The notes beneath the pieces were generated by a model that was not told where the DNA came from, did not search any database, and saw only the letters and a program-made list of their open reading frames with translations. From an uncultured Dehalococcoidia bacterium (lineage in GTDB: Bacteria; Chloroflexota; Dehalococcoidia; Lucifugimonadales; CATQGZ01), in contig OY282365.1 of NCBI GenBank assembly GCA_958295685.1, forward strand, positions 1,116,001 through 1,180,000: a stretch of 64,000 nucleotides of DNA, in the 5' to 3' direction. The translations under genes and the position numbers were made by a program. Positions 53,371 through 62,498 of this stretch are shown here, in pieces; the stretch's first letter is position 1; each line of letters begins with the position of its first letter.

Positions 53371-54306
53371 ATGAGCGCATTCGTCATCCGCCGTCTCCTC
53401 CAGGCGGCGCTGGTCGTGGTGAGCGTCGTGACGCTCGTCTTCTTCCTCATCCGCGTGTCCGGAGACCCGGCAAGCCTCGGCGTCAACCTCGACGACTTCC
53501 GATCCCCTGAGCAGATCAAGGCCGAGTACGAGGACCTCCGTCAGCGGATGGGCCTGGACCGGCACATACTGATCCAGTACGCGCAATTCTGGCAGCGAGC
53601 GGCCCGGGGCAACTTCGGCTACTCGTTCCGCTACGGAGTCCCGGCAACCGACCTCATCATCGACCGGCTTCCGAACAGCCTCCGGCTGGGCGCTCTGGCC
53701 GCTCTCATAGGAATCACGGCCGGCCTGCCTCTCGGAGTCCTGGCCGCGCTGAACCGTGGCACCATAATCGACAACATCGCCACGACCGTATCCGTCTTCG
53801 GCATCGTGGTGCCCCAGTTCTGGCTGGGCATCATGCTGATCATCATCTTTTCCGTCCAGTTCGGAATCCTGCCCACCTCGGGCACGGGCAGCTGGAGACA
53901 CATCATCCTGCCCGCCGTCACCCTCTCCACGGGCCTCGTCGCCACCGTAGCCAGGATAAGCCGGTCCGGAATGCTGGAAGCCCTGAGCCAGGACTACATC
54001 CGCACCGCGAGGGCTAAGGGCCTGAGCGAGCGGCTGGTGATCGGAAGGCACGCCCTGCGGAACGGCAGCATCTCCATCATCACCGTGGTCGTATCCTCAC
54101 TGCCCCACCTGATCGGGACCGTGGTCGTCGTGGAGGTGGTGTTCGCCTGGCCCGGAGTGGGCAATCTCATGGCGCAGGCCGTGGCCAACAGGGACTATCC
54201 CGTCGTGTTCCTCGACGTCATCCTGTTCGGCACCGTGACTGTCCTCACCTTCCTCGTAATGGACCTGATGTACGCCGTCATCGATCCGAGGATTCGGCAC
54301 AGATAG
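53371..54306 (+). CDS. Dipeptide/oligopeptide-type ABC permease (DppB-like)
   Basis: A 311-aa inner-membrane permease with six helices. The opening FVIRRLLQAALVVVSVVTLV, GDPASLGV, and the EAA loop EALSQDYIRTARAKGLSERL at about residue 205 are classic. It pairs with the DppC-like permease 1 bp downstream and the binding lipoprotein upstream. Confidence 0.95.
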   Translation: MSAFVIRRLLQAALVVVSVVTLVFFLIRVSGDPASLGVNLDDFRSPEQIKAEYEDLRQRMGLDRHILIQYAQFWQRAARGNFGYSFRYGVPATDLIIDRLPNSLRLGALAALIGITAGLPLGVLAALNRGTIIDNIATTVSVFGIVVPQFWLGIMLIIIFSVQFGILPTSGTGSWRHIILPAVTLSTGLVATVARISRSGMLEALSQDYIRTARAKGLSERLVIGRHALRNGSISIITVVVSSLPHLIGTVVVVEVVFAWPGVGNLMAQAVANRDYPVVFLDVILFGTVTVLTFLVMDLMYAVIDPRIRHR

Positions 54307-54307
54307 C

Positions 54308-55219
54308 ATGAGCGAGCTGGCCGGCACGTTCGACAGAGCCTCCGAGCGCCGCGCCGCCCAACGCGCCGGCATATGGCGGCAGCTATGGATACACCGCCTC
54401 GGGATAATCGGAACCACCCTGATGCTGGCGTTCGTGATCGCCGCCCTGTTCGGCCCCTGGATAGCGCCCCACGACCCCGTGGCAATCGACCTGGATAACC
54501 CCTATGCGCAGCCGGTGTGGCTCGACCCTGCCGACGGCAGGGGCATCCTGGGCAAGGACAACCTCGGGCGGGACATACTCAGCCGGATCCTGGTCGGGTC
54601 GCGGAACTCCCTGATCATCGCCTTCTCCGCAGTCCTGATAGGGATGGTGTCGGGAGTAGCCCTGGGACTCATCACGGGCTACAGAGGAGGGCTGGTCGAC
54701 GACGTCATAATGCGCATCGCCGATACCCAGACCGCCATCCCGTTCCTGGTGCTGCTGATAGCGGTGATAGCCTTCCTGGGCGGCGGGCTGGTGAACATGA
54801 TCGTCTTTCTGGGGGTCGGAAGCTGGGTCGGCTTCGCAAGGCTGATCCGCGGCGAGGTGCTGAGCATCCGTGAGAGGGACTACGTACAGGCCGCCCGCGC
54901 GCTCGGAGCAGGCGACGTCCGCGTCATGTTCAACCACATACTGCCCAACTCGATACAGCCCGTCATAGTGGCCGCCAGCCTGTCGTTCGGCGGCGTCATC
55001 CTCACCGAGGCGGCCCTCAGCTTCCTGGGACTGGGCGTCGGCTCCATCGTGCCCACGTGGGGCAAGATGGTCGCCGACTCGCGCGACTACGTCACCGTGG
55101 CATGGCACCTGAGCGTCTTCCCCGCGGTCGCGATCATGCTGGTGGTCCTCGGAACCAACCTCCTGGGCGACTGGCTCCGCGACGTCCTGGACCCACGCCT
55201 GAAAGGGCGTCGAGGCTGA
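54308..55219 (+). CDS. Dipeptide/oligopeptide-type ABC permease (DppC-like)
   Basis: A 303-aa permease. The N-terminal oligopeptide-permease-C segment (LGIIGTTLMLAFVIAALFGP, HDPVAIDL), LGKDNLGRDILSRILVGSRN, and the EAA loop IRERDYVQAARALGAGDV are intact. The start lies 1 bp past the DppB-like stop. The ATPase partners must be encoded elsewhere. Confidence 0.95.
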   Translation: MSELAGTFDRASERRAAQRAGIWRQLWIHRLGIIGTTLMLAFVIAALFGPWIAPHDPVAIDLDNPYAQPVWLDPADGRGILGKDNLGRDILSRILVGSRNSLIIAFSAVLIGMVSGVALGLITGYRGGLVDDVIMRIADTQTAIPFLVLLIAVIAFLGGGLVNMIVFLGVGSWVGFARLIRGEVLSIRERDYVQAARALGAGDVRVMFNHILPNSIQPVIVAASLSFGGVILTEAALSFLGLGVGSIVPTWGKMVADSRDYVTVAWHLSVFPAVAIMLVVLGTNLLGDWLRDVLDPRLKGRRG

Positions 55220-55331
55220 ACCCCCGCGCCGGCTCCTCCGGGCCTTTGTTGACCCAGAGCCTGACCCCGAACCACGTCTGATGTGGTACATTACCCGACA
55301 CACCGACGCGCATACACCCTGGAGGACGCCC

Positions 55332-56516
55332 TTGGCTCAGCTTGACTACGATAGCCTCAGGGCGAGGACGGCGCCCGATCCCACCCCGCTGCCGGGGGCG
55401 AAGAAGCAGCTTGCCGCGTATCCGTTCGGCATGTCCTACCCGGACCCGGGGAACCTGCCGATCATGGAGGCGCACGCCGCGATGGGCGAGGCGCTGGCCG
55501 AGGTGGGCGGCACCCCGACGGTCTATCCCGACACACAGGGCTACCCGCCTCTCAGGGAGTACGTGGCACGTCGCCTCGCCCAGAACCGCAGCATGTCGGT
55601 GGACCCCGACGACGTCCTGCTGACCGAGGGGTCGGGCCAGGCGATCCACTTCGTGACCGAGGCGCTGGTAGACCCTGGCGACGTCGTAATCGTAGACCAC
55701 TTCGTCTACGGCGGCACCCTCTGGTCGCTGAGGCGGTTCTCGGCCGACATCCGAGGGGTCGTCAGCGACGCGGACGGGATGCTGCCGGATGCCCTGGAGT
55801 CCGCCATCGACCGGGCCGCCGCCGAGGGCAGACGGCCCAAGATGATCTACCTGATTCCCACCTTCCAGAACCCCCAGGCGTGGACCATGCCGGTCGAGCG
55901 GCGGCGGGAGATCGTCGACGTCGCCGCCCGGAAGGGCGTCCCGATACTCGAAGACGACGGCATCGCCGAGTTCCGGTTCGAGGGCAGCCACGTCCCCGCA
56001 GTCGCATCGCTGGACGATGCGGGAGTCGTCATCCACACGGGCACCTTCAGCAAGATAATCGTCCCCGGTATGCGTATAGGCTACCTGATAGCGCCGCGCA
56101 GACTGCTGGAGACGGTGATGCCGATCAAGGGCTCGCGAGGGGTGACGCAGTTCGGAGCGCTGGCAGTCCACCGCTTCGCCGCGACCAGGCTGGACGACCA
56201 CCTGGCGAGAATCAACCGCGTGCTCAGGTCGAGGAGAGACGCGATGCTCGCGGCGCTGGGGGAGAGCTTCGGCGATACGGCGTCTTGGAGCGCCCCCGAG
56301 GGCGGCCTCTACACCTGGCTCACCATGCATGAGAACGTCGACCTGGTCGACGCCGCCCCGGCCGCCGCTCAGAAGGGCGTGACCTACGACATGGGAACCA
56401 ACTTCGCCGCCGGCGACGACGAGGGCCGCAGCAACGCCCGCCTGTGCTTCTGCTTCAACACCGAAGCCGATATCCGCGAGGGCATAGCCCGCCTGGCAGA
56501 GGCGGCTATCGGGTGA
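55332..56516 (+). CDS. PLP-dependent aminotransferase (class I/II, MocR/2-aminoadipate-type)
   Basis: A 394-aa fold-type I enzyme. SGQAIHFVTEALVDPGDVVI, the cofactor Asp in IPTFQNPQAWTM and LEDDGIAEFRF, and the Schiff-base lysine in GTFSKIIVPGMRIGYL (about residue 237) are visible. No DNA-binding domain precedes it, so it is an enzyme rather than a MocR regulator. TTG at 55332 is chosen because GGAGG lies 6 bp upstream; ATG 55281 would add 17 residues overlapping the likely promoter. Confidence 0.88.
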   Translation: MAQLDYDSLRARTAPDPTPLPGAKKQLAAYPFGMSYPDPGNLPIMEAHAAMGEALAEVGGTPTVYPDTQGYPPLREYVARRLAQNRSMSVDPDDVLLTEGSGQAIHFVTEALVDPGDVVIVDHFVYGGTLWSLRRFSADIRGVVSDADGMLPDALESAIDRAAAEGRRPKMIYLIPTFQNPQAWTMPVERRREIVDVAARKGVPILEDDGIAEFRFEGSHVPAVASLDDAGVVIHTGTFSKIIVPGMRIGYLIAPRRLLETVMPIKGSRGVTQFGALAVHRFAATRLDDHLARINRVLRSRRDAMLAALGESFGDTASWSAPEGGLYTWLTMHENVDLVDAAPAAAQKGVTYDMGTNFAAGDDEGRSNARLCFCFNTEADIREGIARLAEAAIG

Positions 56517-56611
56517 CCCCGCGCGCCGGGGCAGGATTCCGTACCGTGGCGCTCTGCCGGAAGACCCGACGCCGTATCCGCTGAGGCCTTGGCCTGCCCG
56601 AACGGGCGCGG

Positions 56612-56941
56612 CTACACCCGCCGCAGCTTCGCCGCTGCGTCGACCTCCGCCTCCAGACGCTCGATCCGGGCCTCCGCCTCCCGCAGCCGCTCCAGCAGTC
56701 GGAGCACCACCTCGACACCCGCCAGGTTCACGCCCAAGTCGTCCATGAGTTCGCGGATGCGCCTGACACGCTCGATGTCGCGCCGTGAGAACATTCGCCG
56801 GTTGCCGGCGCTGCGCGAAGGCTCGATCAAGCCCAGGCTCTCGTAGTACCTGAGCGTCTGGATGCGAACCCCCAGAATGCGCGCCGCAACGCCTATGATG
56901 AAGACCGGCTCGTCGCGGCCGAACATCTCCTCCGTCGACAT
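56612..56941 (-). CDS. hspR: MerR-family heat-shock repressor HspR
   Basis: A 109-aa MerR-type regulator. The helix-turn-helix IIGVAARILGVRIQTLRYYE and the wing SRSAGNRRMFSRRDIERV are followed by a coiled coil (residues 70-105). The adjacent dnaJ-like gene and divergent hsp20 identify it as HspR, which represses chaperone genes and is titrated by DnaK or client proteins in heat shock. The start at 56941 follows the dnaJ-like stop by 8 bp, so it is the downstream gene of that operon. Confidence 0.88.
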   Translation of the reverse strand: MSTEEMFGRDEPVFIIGVAARILGVRIQTLRYYESLGLIEPSRSAGNRRMFSRRDIERVRRIRELMDDLGVNLAGVEVVLRLLERLREAEARIERLEAEVDAAAKLRRV

Positions 56942-56949
56942 GCCGCCCC

Positions 56950-57798
56950 TCAACCGTCCCTGGCGCGCAGCCGCCGAAACTTCCTCAGCAGCTCGGCCTC
57001 CTCGCCGTTCAGGATCCCCGGCAGGACAGGGCGGACCGCGACGTACAGGTCGCCCCTGTGGGCCGGTGACTTCAGCCTGGGCATGCCCTGACCCGCGAGG
57101 CGTATGCGCTGGCCGTTCTGGGTCCCCTCGGGCACCTTCACGATCAGTTGGCCCGTCAGCGTCTCAATTCGAGCCTCACCGCCCAGGATGACCTCCTCGA
57201 AGGGCACGTGGGCCTCCACGTAGAGGTCGTCGCCCCTGCGCTCGAACCTGTCGTGCGGTCTCACCGTAACATTCAGAAAAAGCCGCGTGTCCCTGTCCAG
57301 CGAGAACCGCACTCTCGATCCCGTATCCACTCCGGGCGGCACGGTCACCTCCACCCTTCGCTGCCCGCCCGGCGATGAGACCGTGACGTTATGCGCGGAG
57401 CCGTGAAAAGCGTCCTCCAGGCTCACGGTCACCGGTGTCTCGAGTCGGGACGCGGCGGCGGTCCGACCCGTTCGGCCGGAACCGGTCCCGCGGAATAGGT
57501 CCCCCCAACCGGAGAATATGCCGGAGTCGAAGCCTCCAGACCCTCCGGCGCCGTAAGCGCCGCCGGAGACACGCTCCTCAGCGTGCTTCCAGTCCTTGCC
57601 ATACCGGTCATACTTCTTCCGCGCCTCCGAGTCCGAGAGCACCTCGTGGGCCTCGTTGATCTCCTTGAACTTCTTCTCGGAAGCCTTGTCGCCGGAATTG
57701 AGGTCCGGATGGTATTTCCGGGCCAGCCTCCGGTATGCCTGCCTTATCTCCTTCTGGTCGGCAGTCCTGGAAACCCCCAGGACATCGTAGTAGTCCAA
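56950..57798 (-). CDS. DnaJ-family co-chaperone without zinc domain (CbpA-like)
   Basis: A 282-aa J-protein. The J domain (residues 1-65) has the DnaK-activating HPD in KYHPDLNSG. A Gly/Ser-rich linker (about 75-110) leads to the two beta-barrel C-terminal substrate domains (DAFHGSAHNVTV, GMPRLKSPAHRGDLYV). The cysteine-rich zinc domain of DnaJ is absent, as in CbpA. The start is TTG 57798 with GGAGGG upstream. It is cotranscribed with hspR. Confidence 0.92.
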   Translation of the reverse strand: MDYYDVLGVSRTADQKEIRQAYRRLARKYHPDLNSGDKASEKKFKEINEAHEVLSDSEARKKYDRYGKDWKHAEERVSGGAYGAGGSGGFDSGIFSGWGDLFRGTGSGRTGRTAAASRLETPVTVSLEDAFHGSAHNVTVSSPGGQRRVEVTVPPGVDTGSRVRFSLDRDTRLFLNVTVRPHDRFERRGDDLYVEAHVPFEEVILGGEARIETLTGQLIVKVPEGTQNGQRIRLAGQGMPRLKSPAHRGDLYVAVRPVLPGILNGEEAELLRKFRRLRARDG

Positions 57799-57840
57799 CG
57801 CCCTCCAGCTCCTCCTGTGGTCACGTCACGTGATGATGAT

Positions 57841-57869
57841 AGCATACCTTCAGTTGGCGCACACTGCAA
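57841..57869 (-). promoter_or_regulatory. Promoter of the dnaJ-like/hspR operon
   Basis: TTGCAG (57864-57869), 17-bp spacer, TATGCT (57841-57846) on the minus strand, about 43 bp before the TTG start. Confidence 0.5.
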
Positions 57870-57888
57870 ATATCTCTCGTCTATCAAC

Positions 57889-57911
57889 ATATGACTTGAC
57901 ACGGCTCATAT
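57889..57911. promoter_or_regulatory. Inverted repeat at the hsp20 promoter, candidate operator
   Basis: ATATGA, 11 bp, TCATAT, spanning the -35 box of the hsp20 promoter. It differs from the known HAIR consensus (CTTGAGT-N7-ACTCAAG), so HspR binding here is a guess. Confidence 0.35.
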
Positions 57912-57924
57912 CATTATCTATAAT
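57896..57924 (+). promoter_or_regulatory. Consensus promoter of hsp20
   Basis: TTGACA (57896-57901), exactly 17 bp, TATAAT (57919-57924): a perfect sigma70 match, about 42 nt of leader before the start at 57973. Confidence 0.85.
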
Positions 57925-57972
57925 TCGAATTGTCACTGCTTCGAGCAGAACCAATTACAAGGAGGTAGACAG

Positions 57973-58419
57973 ATGGTGATGCAGAAATGGAACCCGCTCG
58001 CGGAGATGAGGGAGATGGAGGACGCCATGAATCGCGTGTGGCGCGGATTCGGCCGAAGGCCCGCCGAGACCAACGGCGGAGAGCGCTGGCACATCCCGCT
58101 CGACGTGGTGGAAGACGGAGACGACATAGTCGTTCACGCCTCCCTGCCGGGCGCCGCCCCCGACCAGATCGAGGTCAACGTCGAGGATGGCGTCCTGACT
58201 ATCGGCGCGAAGACGGAGGACGACAAGGAGACGAAGCAGGGCGGCTACCTGCTGAGAGAGCGGCGCTCCGGCTCCTATCACAGGGCGCTGCGCCTTCCCG
58301 ACACGGTAGACGAGGAGAAGGCCGAGTCCGCATACGACAGAGGCGTCCTCACCGTGACCTTCCCCAAGCAGGAATCCAAGAAGGCGCGCCGCCTCGACAT
58401 CAAGGTCAGGCAGGGCTAA
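57973..58419 (+). CDS. Hsp20/alpha-crystallin small heat-shock protein
   Basis: A 148-aa holdase chaperone. The alpha-crystallin domain spans about residues 38-130 (IPLDVVEDGDDIVVHASLPG, YDRGVLTVTFPK with the conserved GVL). The C-terminal I-x-I anchor is represented by LDIKVR. AAGGAGG (57959-57965) lies 7 bp before the ATG. A perfect sigma70 promoter, an overlapping inverted repeat and an adjacent hspR indicate repression relieved by heat or folding stress. Confidence 0.95.
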   Translation: MVMQKWNPLAEMREMEDAMNRVWRGFGRRPAETNGGERWHIPLDVVEDGDDIVVHASLPGAAPDQIEVNVEDGVLTIGAKTEDDKETKQGGYLLRERRSGSYHRALRLPDTVDEEKAESAYDRGVLTVTFPKQESKKARRLDIKVRQG

Positions 58420-58452
58420 CCGGAGCGCGTGGCAGGATCGAATCCGGCCCGC

Positions 58453-58497
58453 ACAACAGAGGCCCGGCGTCGAAAGGCGCCGGGCCTCTGTTGTTTT
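58453..58497 (+). terminator. Rho-independent terminator of hsp20
   Basis: A 17-bp perfect stem (ACAACAGAGGCCCGGCG and its complement) with an 8-nt loop, followed by TTT. Confidence 0.85.
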
Positions 58498-58692
58498 GCC
58501 CCACGGCGGAACCACCGGCACGGTACGGCAGTTGTGCATTTATTCACAATGTTGACAACCTCATCCGCATCCTACTAGACTTCCAGCGGGTCGATGCGGA
58601 CGGCCCAAACCGTCCACGCCGGCCCCTAGTAGTAGCAGTTAGCAGCGAGTGATTGGCCTGGAACCATTGGAAACCATTCCGGAGGGATGACT

Positions 58693-60675
58693 ATGAGCTT
58701 TAGAAGCATAGCGGTGCTGGTCGGCATTCCGATCATGCTGGTTGCCCTGGCCTGTACCACCGAGACAGTCCGAGAGGTGCCGGTCGAGAAGGTCGTGACC
58801 CGGGACGTGATCAAAGAGGTACCGGTCGAGAGGGTGGTCGAGGTGCCGGTCGAGACCATCAGAACCGTTGAGGTCGAGAAGCCGGTCGAGGTAATCAGGG
58901 AAGTGATCAAAGAAGTCGAGGTGCCGGGCGACACCATCGTGGTCACCAAAGAGGTGGTCAAGGAGGTCGAGAAGCCCGTCATCCAGACGCAGATCGTGAT
59001 CCAGACGCCGACGCCCGTTCCGCCCGGACCGGGCCCATCCGGCGAACTCCGCATCGCCGACTCCGACATCGCGTTCCCCAACATGATCCCCTGCAAGTTC
59101 GCCTACAACCCGCAGGACAACGTACACCGCTGGAGCATCTTCGACACGGCCTACTACCGTGGGTTCGACGACCCCGGCATCAGCCTCATCGGCCTCGGCA
59201 GGTCCTGGGCCTACAACGAAGACCAGACCGTCCTCACCTGGAAGATCAGGAGAGGCGTCGAGTACGACGGCGGCTGGGGCGAGGTGACCTCAGAAGACTG
59301 GAAGTGGTCGTGGGACTCCCAGCACTGCGAGGGGTCGCTCCACTCCAACATCTTCATCAGCGGGTCGTACACGGATGAAACCAAGGTCGTCGACGCCGAC
59401 ACCGTCGAGTTCCACCTGACCGAGCCCAACGTGTTCTACATCGACAAGTTCGAGGGCCCCGGCGGCGGCGGCAGCTTCACCATCTTCAGCAAGAACAAGC
59501 AGGACACACTCGGCGAGCAGAAGGCCGACCGGAACCTGACCGGCGGCACCGGCCCCTTCAGGCTCGTAAGCTGGAGCCCGGGCGACGCGATACTCACCGA
59601 GGCCAGGCCCGACCACTACCGGAAGACGTCTGAGTACAAGAACGTCCGCGTCGTGGAGATCAGGGAGGCGGCTACGGTCGTCGCAGCCCTCCTGGCCAAA
59701 GAGATAGACGTGGCCGAGTTGCCGGCCAACGAGGTGGCCCGCGCCCGGGAGACCGGCATCGAGGTGCTCAAGCTCACCGGCGACGGCACCTCAGAGATAA
59801 TCACCCAGGGGCGATTCTGCTTCGCGCCCCAGGGCGTGCTGGACGACAAGGGACAACCCGTGCCGGACCGGCCGGGCTACGATACCTCAAAGCCGTGGGT
59901 GCTGAGCTGCGACTACGAGTCCGCGGACTGGGAGAGGGCCCGGATGGTGCGCAACGCCGTCAGCCTCGCCCTGGACCGCGAGGCCATCCTCGACAACATA
60001 CTCGCCGGCTTCGGGCGGATGCCTCTCAAGCCAGGCTACCTCTACGGCCTCGCGCTCGACACGCTCGGCCCCATCGCCAAGGAGCGCGGGCTCGACTGGG
60101 AGGTCGCGCCCAACGCCAACATCGCCGAGGCCAAGAGGCTGCTCACCGAGGCGGGCTTCCCCAACGGCTTCGACGTGGAGATGGTCGTGACCACCAGCCA
60201 CCACCCACAGGCCGTCGAGATCGGCGAGGCGGTTGCCACCCAGCTGGCACAGGTTGGAATCAACGTGAAGATAGAGACTCTCTCATACACGGGATACAGG
60301 CCCTCGGTGGTGAACAGGGAGAGGAACGGCTGGTGGCTGCTGGCCACCAACGGCTCCGCTCCGTCCAAGGTCTTCCCGACAGTGGAGACTTGGGCGCTCC
60401 GGCGCAACCCCGAGGCCGCCTTCAACAACGGTTGGGAGATTCCCCAGGCCGTGACGCTGTCCAAGGCCATGGAGGGCTGCGAGGACGATCAGTGCCTGAT
60501 CGATAACCGGATCGCGATGTACGACTGGTGGGCCGAGGACCAGGGCTACGTCCCCGTGCTGCGAACCTGGGGCGCCCTGGGACTGAACCCGGACAAGATC
60601 GCTAACTGGCCGCAGCCGACGGGCCTCGGACAGACCGGCAACCGGTTCTCCACCGAGTACGTCCAGAAGCCGTAG
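58693..60675 (+). CDS. Family 5 solute-binding lipoprotein with Val/Glu repeat stalk
   Basis: A 660-aa ABC-type binding lipoprotein. The ATG at 58693 is preferred over 58687 because GGAGG (58681-58685) is then 7 bp away. Lipobox LVALAC; residues about 24-105 form a low-complexity stalk of EVPVEKVV-type units. The binding domain follows, with WKIRRGVEYDGGWGEVTSED, GGTGPFRLVSWSPGDAI and AEAKRLLTEAGFPNGFDVEM. Cysteine pairs at about 385/395 and 595/600 may form disulfides. No permease genes follow. Confidence 0.9.
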   Translation: MSFRSIAVLVGIPIMLVALACTTETVREVPVEKVVTRDVIKEVPVERVVEVPVETIRTVEVEKPVEVIREVIKEVEVPGDTIVVTKEVVKEVEKPVIQTQIVIQTPTPVPPGPGPSGELRIADSDIAFPNMIPCKFAYNPQDNVHRWSIFDTAYYRGFDDPGISLIGLGRSWAYNEDQTVLTWKIRRGVEYDGGWGEVTSEDWKWSWDSQHCEGSLHSNIFISGSYTDETKVVDADTVEFHLTEPNVFYIDKFEGPGGGGSFTIFSKNKQDTLGEQKADRNLTGGTGPFRLVSWSPGDAILTEARPDHYRKTSEYKNVRVVEIREAATVVAALLAKEIDVAELPANEVARARETGIEVLKLTGDGTSEIITQGRFCFAPQGVLDDKGQPVPDRPGYDTSKPWVLSCDYESADWERARMVRNAVSLALDREAILDNILAGFGRMPLKPGYLYGLALDTLGPIAKERGLDWEVAPNANIAEAKRLLTEAGFPNGFDVEMVVTTSHHPQAVEIGEAVATQLAQVGINVKIETLSYTGYRPSVVNRERNGWWLLATNGSAPSKVFPTVETWALRRNPEAAFNNGWEIPQAVTLSKAMEGCEDDQCLIDNRIAMYDWWAEDQGYVPVLRTWGALGLNPDKIANWPQPTGLGQTGNRFSTEYVQKP

Positions 60676-60714
60676 ACAGCCAGGGGAAAGTCAGCCAAAG
60701 TCGACCCTGAACGG

Positions 60715-60746
60715 CGGGGGCCTCTTGCGAGGCCCCCGTTGCTTTT
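60715..60746 (+). terminator. Rho-independent terminator after the binding lipoprotein
   Basis: CGGGGGCCTC-TTGC-GAGGCCCCCG followed by TTGCTTTT. Confidence 0.85.
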
Positions 60747-61235
60747 CCGGACATGGAGGCCGCCGCCCCCCTACCCCCATTCGCAACAGCACACGCCCCG
60801 TATCGTGGTACGGGGGCAGAAATCCCATCCACGGCAGGATGCATCGCCGCGGCCCACGAAACAGTCCTTTACACCGCTCGTCTGAATCAGGCGGGACTGG
60901 GTATGCAGTTGCCCCACCCCTGAACCGCAAAGCTATAGTGCCCTAGAACAAAGCTCCGCCTCAGTCGTGTATGGGGTGATGGCCGGAAGTGACCTGAGAC
61001 TCAGACGAGAGCACATGTGCGAAGAGGAAAGCTGTGCGGTGACTGGGTATTCGGGCGCTTCGGCGTCAGGCGCAGGTGGACGGAGTCTTCATCGCCGCCT
61101 TCCGACGCAGCCGCCGCGTCCACCTACTCAGGCTCGTACTCCCGGCCTGGCAGCACACGGGCTGGAGATGCGCGAGCGCGGGCGCGCTTGCTAGGTATCT
61201 GAAGTTGGACTTGGCGGGGCCGCTCTCCCCGACTC
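60747..61235. other. Intergenic gap with REP-like palindrome, no gene seen
   Basis: CCCCGTA-TCGTGG-TACGGGG at 60796-60815 resembles the hairpin core at 13741-13775. The following GGATGCATCGCCGCG (60838-60852) has a near match at 21428-21442. The remaining sequence shows only short frames without ribosome-binding sites. Confidence 0.4.
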
Positions 61236-62480
61236 TCAGGAGGCGTCGGACGCGCTCGCGGCCAGCAGATGGCCCACGTGGTGGTCTTCGGCGCAGCCTT
61301 TCAAAGACTGCTCCACCTGTATGGTGGCGTGGCCGATGCCAAAGTTTCGGTGGACGATGTCCTGCACCCGGGTGAGCAGCAGGTCCATGTCTCCCTCGTA
61401 GGAGGGGTCCACCAGTACGTGCGCGGTGAACGCCTCGTTCCCGGAGGTGATGGTCCATACGTGGACGTCGTGTATGAGGGTCACCCCATCCAGGTCCTCG
61501 ATCTCGCTGCACAGCTTGTAGGCATCGATATGCTTTGGCGTTCCCTCCAACAGCACGTGAACCACCCTGGATATCAGGCGGAAGGAGCTGACCAAGATGA
61601 GCAGCCCGATGAAGACGCTCACGATGAGGTCGGCGAGCATCCAGTCGAAGACTATGATGAGAATGGAGGAGACGACCACGCCGACGGAGCCCAGCAGGTC
61701 GGCCATCACGTGCTGGAAGGCGCCCTCCACGTTCAGGCTGTGCCGTGCCGATCTGTGGAGTATCAAGGCGCTGACGATGTTCACGACCAACCCGCCGGCG
61801 CCGATGACCAGCGCCCCCGCCCCGTTTACCTCCGTTCCCTCCGTGAACCGGTTGTACGCCTCCAGGGATATCCAGCCCACGATCAGCCATAGTGAGATAG
61901 CGTTGACCAGAGCCGCGAGCACCTCGGCGCGGTAATATCCGAACGTGCGCTCCGCGGACGCTTCCCGTTCCGCAATCCACATGGAGAAGAGCGCCAGGAC
62001 GATCGCGGCGGCGTCGGTGAACATGTGCGCCGAGTCGGACACGAGGGCGAGGCTGCCCGAGGCCAGCCCGCCTATCAGCTCAACGAACGTGTACCCCGCA
62101 ACCAGGGTCAGGACGACTATCAGACTGCGCCGGCTGGCACTCCGCAGGCCGTGGTCGTCGTGGTCATGGCCGTCGTGGCCGTGGTCGTCGTGGCCGCGGT
62201 CGTGGCCATCGTCGTCGTGGTCGTCATGGCCGTGGTCGTCGTGGCCGCGGTCGTGGCCATCGTCGTCGTGGTCGTCATGGCCGTGGTCGTCGTGGCCGTG
62301 GTCGTCGCGGCCGTGGTCGTCATGGCCGTAGTCGTCATGCCCGTGGTCGTCGCGGCCATGGTCGCTGTGGCCGCGACGCTTGGGGTCAGGCCGTCCGGCT
62401 GACGAGCTCACGGCTTCCGGCACCGAATAGGCGCTAGACCAGCTTTTCGCCGGAAGAACGATTATCCTAAAGGTCTCCAA
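61236..62480 (-). CDS. CDF-family metal cation exporter with His/Asp-rich N-terminus
   Basis: A 414-aa cation diffusion facilitator exporting Zn/Co/Cd-type cations by proton antiport. After a metal-binding tail of HDDHGHD repeats (about residues 38-110) come six helices. Helix 2 carries SDSAHMFTDAAA and helix 5 HVMADLLGSVGV, together the HD-HD metal site. The C-terminal cytoplasmic domain has HDVHVWTIT. The start is uncertain: TTG 62480 has no ribosome-binding site, and GTG 62411 is possible. It lies 18 bp downstream of a small His-rich protein gene. Confidence 0.9.
   Translation of the reverse strand: METFRIIVLPAKSWSSAYSVPEAVSSSAGRPDPKRRGHSDHGRDDHGHDDYGHDDHGRDDHGHDDHGHDDHDDDGHDRGHDDHGHDDHDDDGHDRGHDDHGHDGHDHDDHGLRSASRRSLIVVLTLVAGYTFVELIGGLASGSLALVSDSAHMFTDAAAIVLALFSMWIAEREASAERTFGYYRAEVLAALVNAISLWLIVGWISLEAYNRFTEGTEVNGAGALVIGAGGLVVNIVSALILHRSARHSLNVEGAFQHVMADLLGSVGVVVSSILIIVFDWMLADLIVSVFIGLLILVSSFRLISRVVHVLLEGTPKHIDAYKLCSEIEDLDGVTLIHDVHVWTITSGNEAFTAHVLVDPSYEGDMDLLLTRVQDIVHRNFGIGHATIQVEQSLKGCAEDHHVGHLLAASASDAS
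62155..62370 (-). repeat. Imperfect tandem repeat coding the His/Asp tail
   Basis: Units such as GTCGTCGTGGTCATGGCC and GGCCGCGGTCGTGGCCATC alternate through about 215 bp; one 48-bp block (around 62190-62286) is present twice almost exactly. The tail length is probably variable between strains. Confidence 0.8.
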
Positions 62481-62498
62481 GTCGGGGCCGTTAGCCGT

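Noticed and set aside
62120..62359. Thr/Ala repeat protein in the His-tail region
   Set aside because: It is an out-of-frame reading of the tandem repeat coding the CDF exporter tail.
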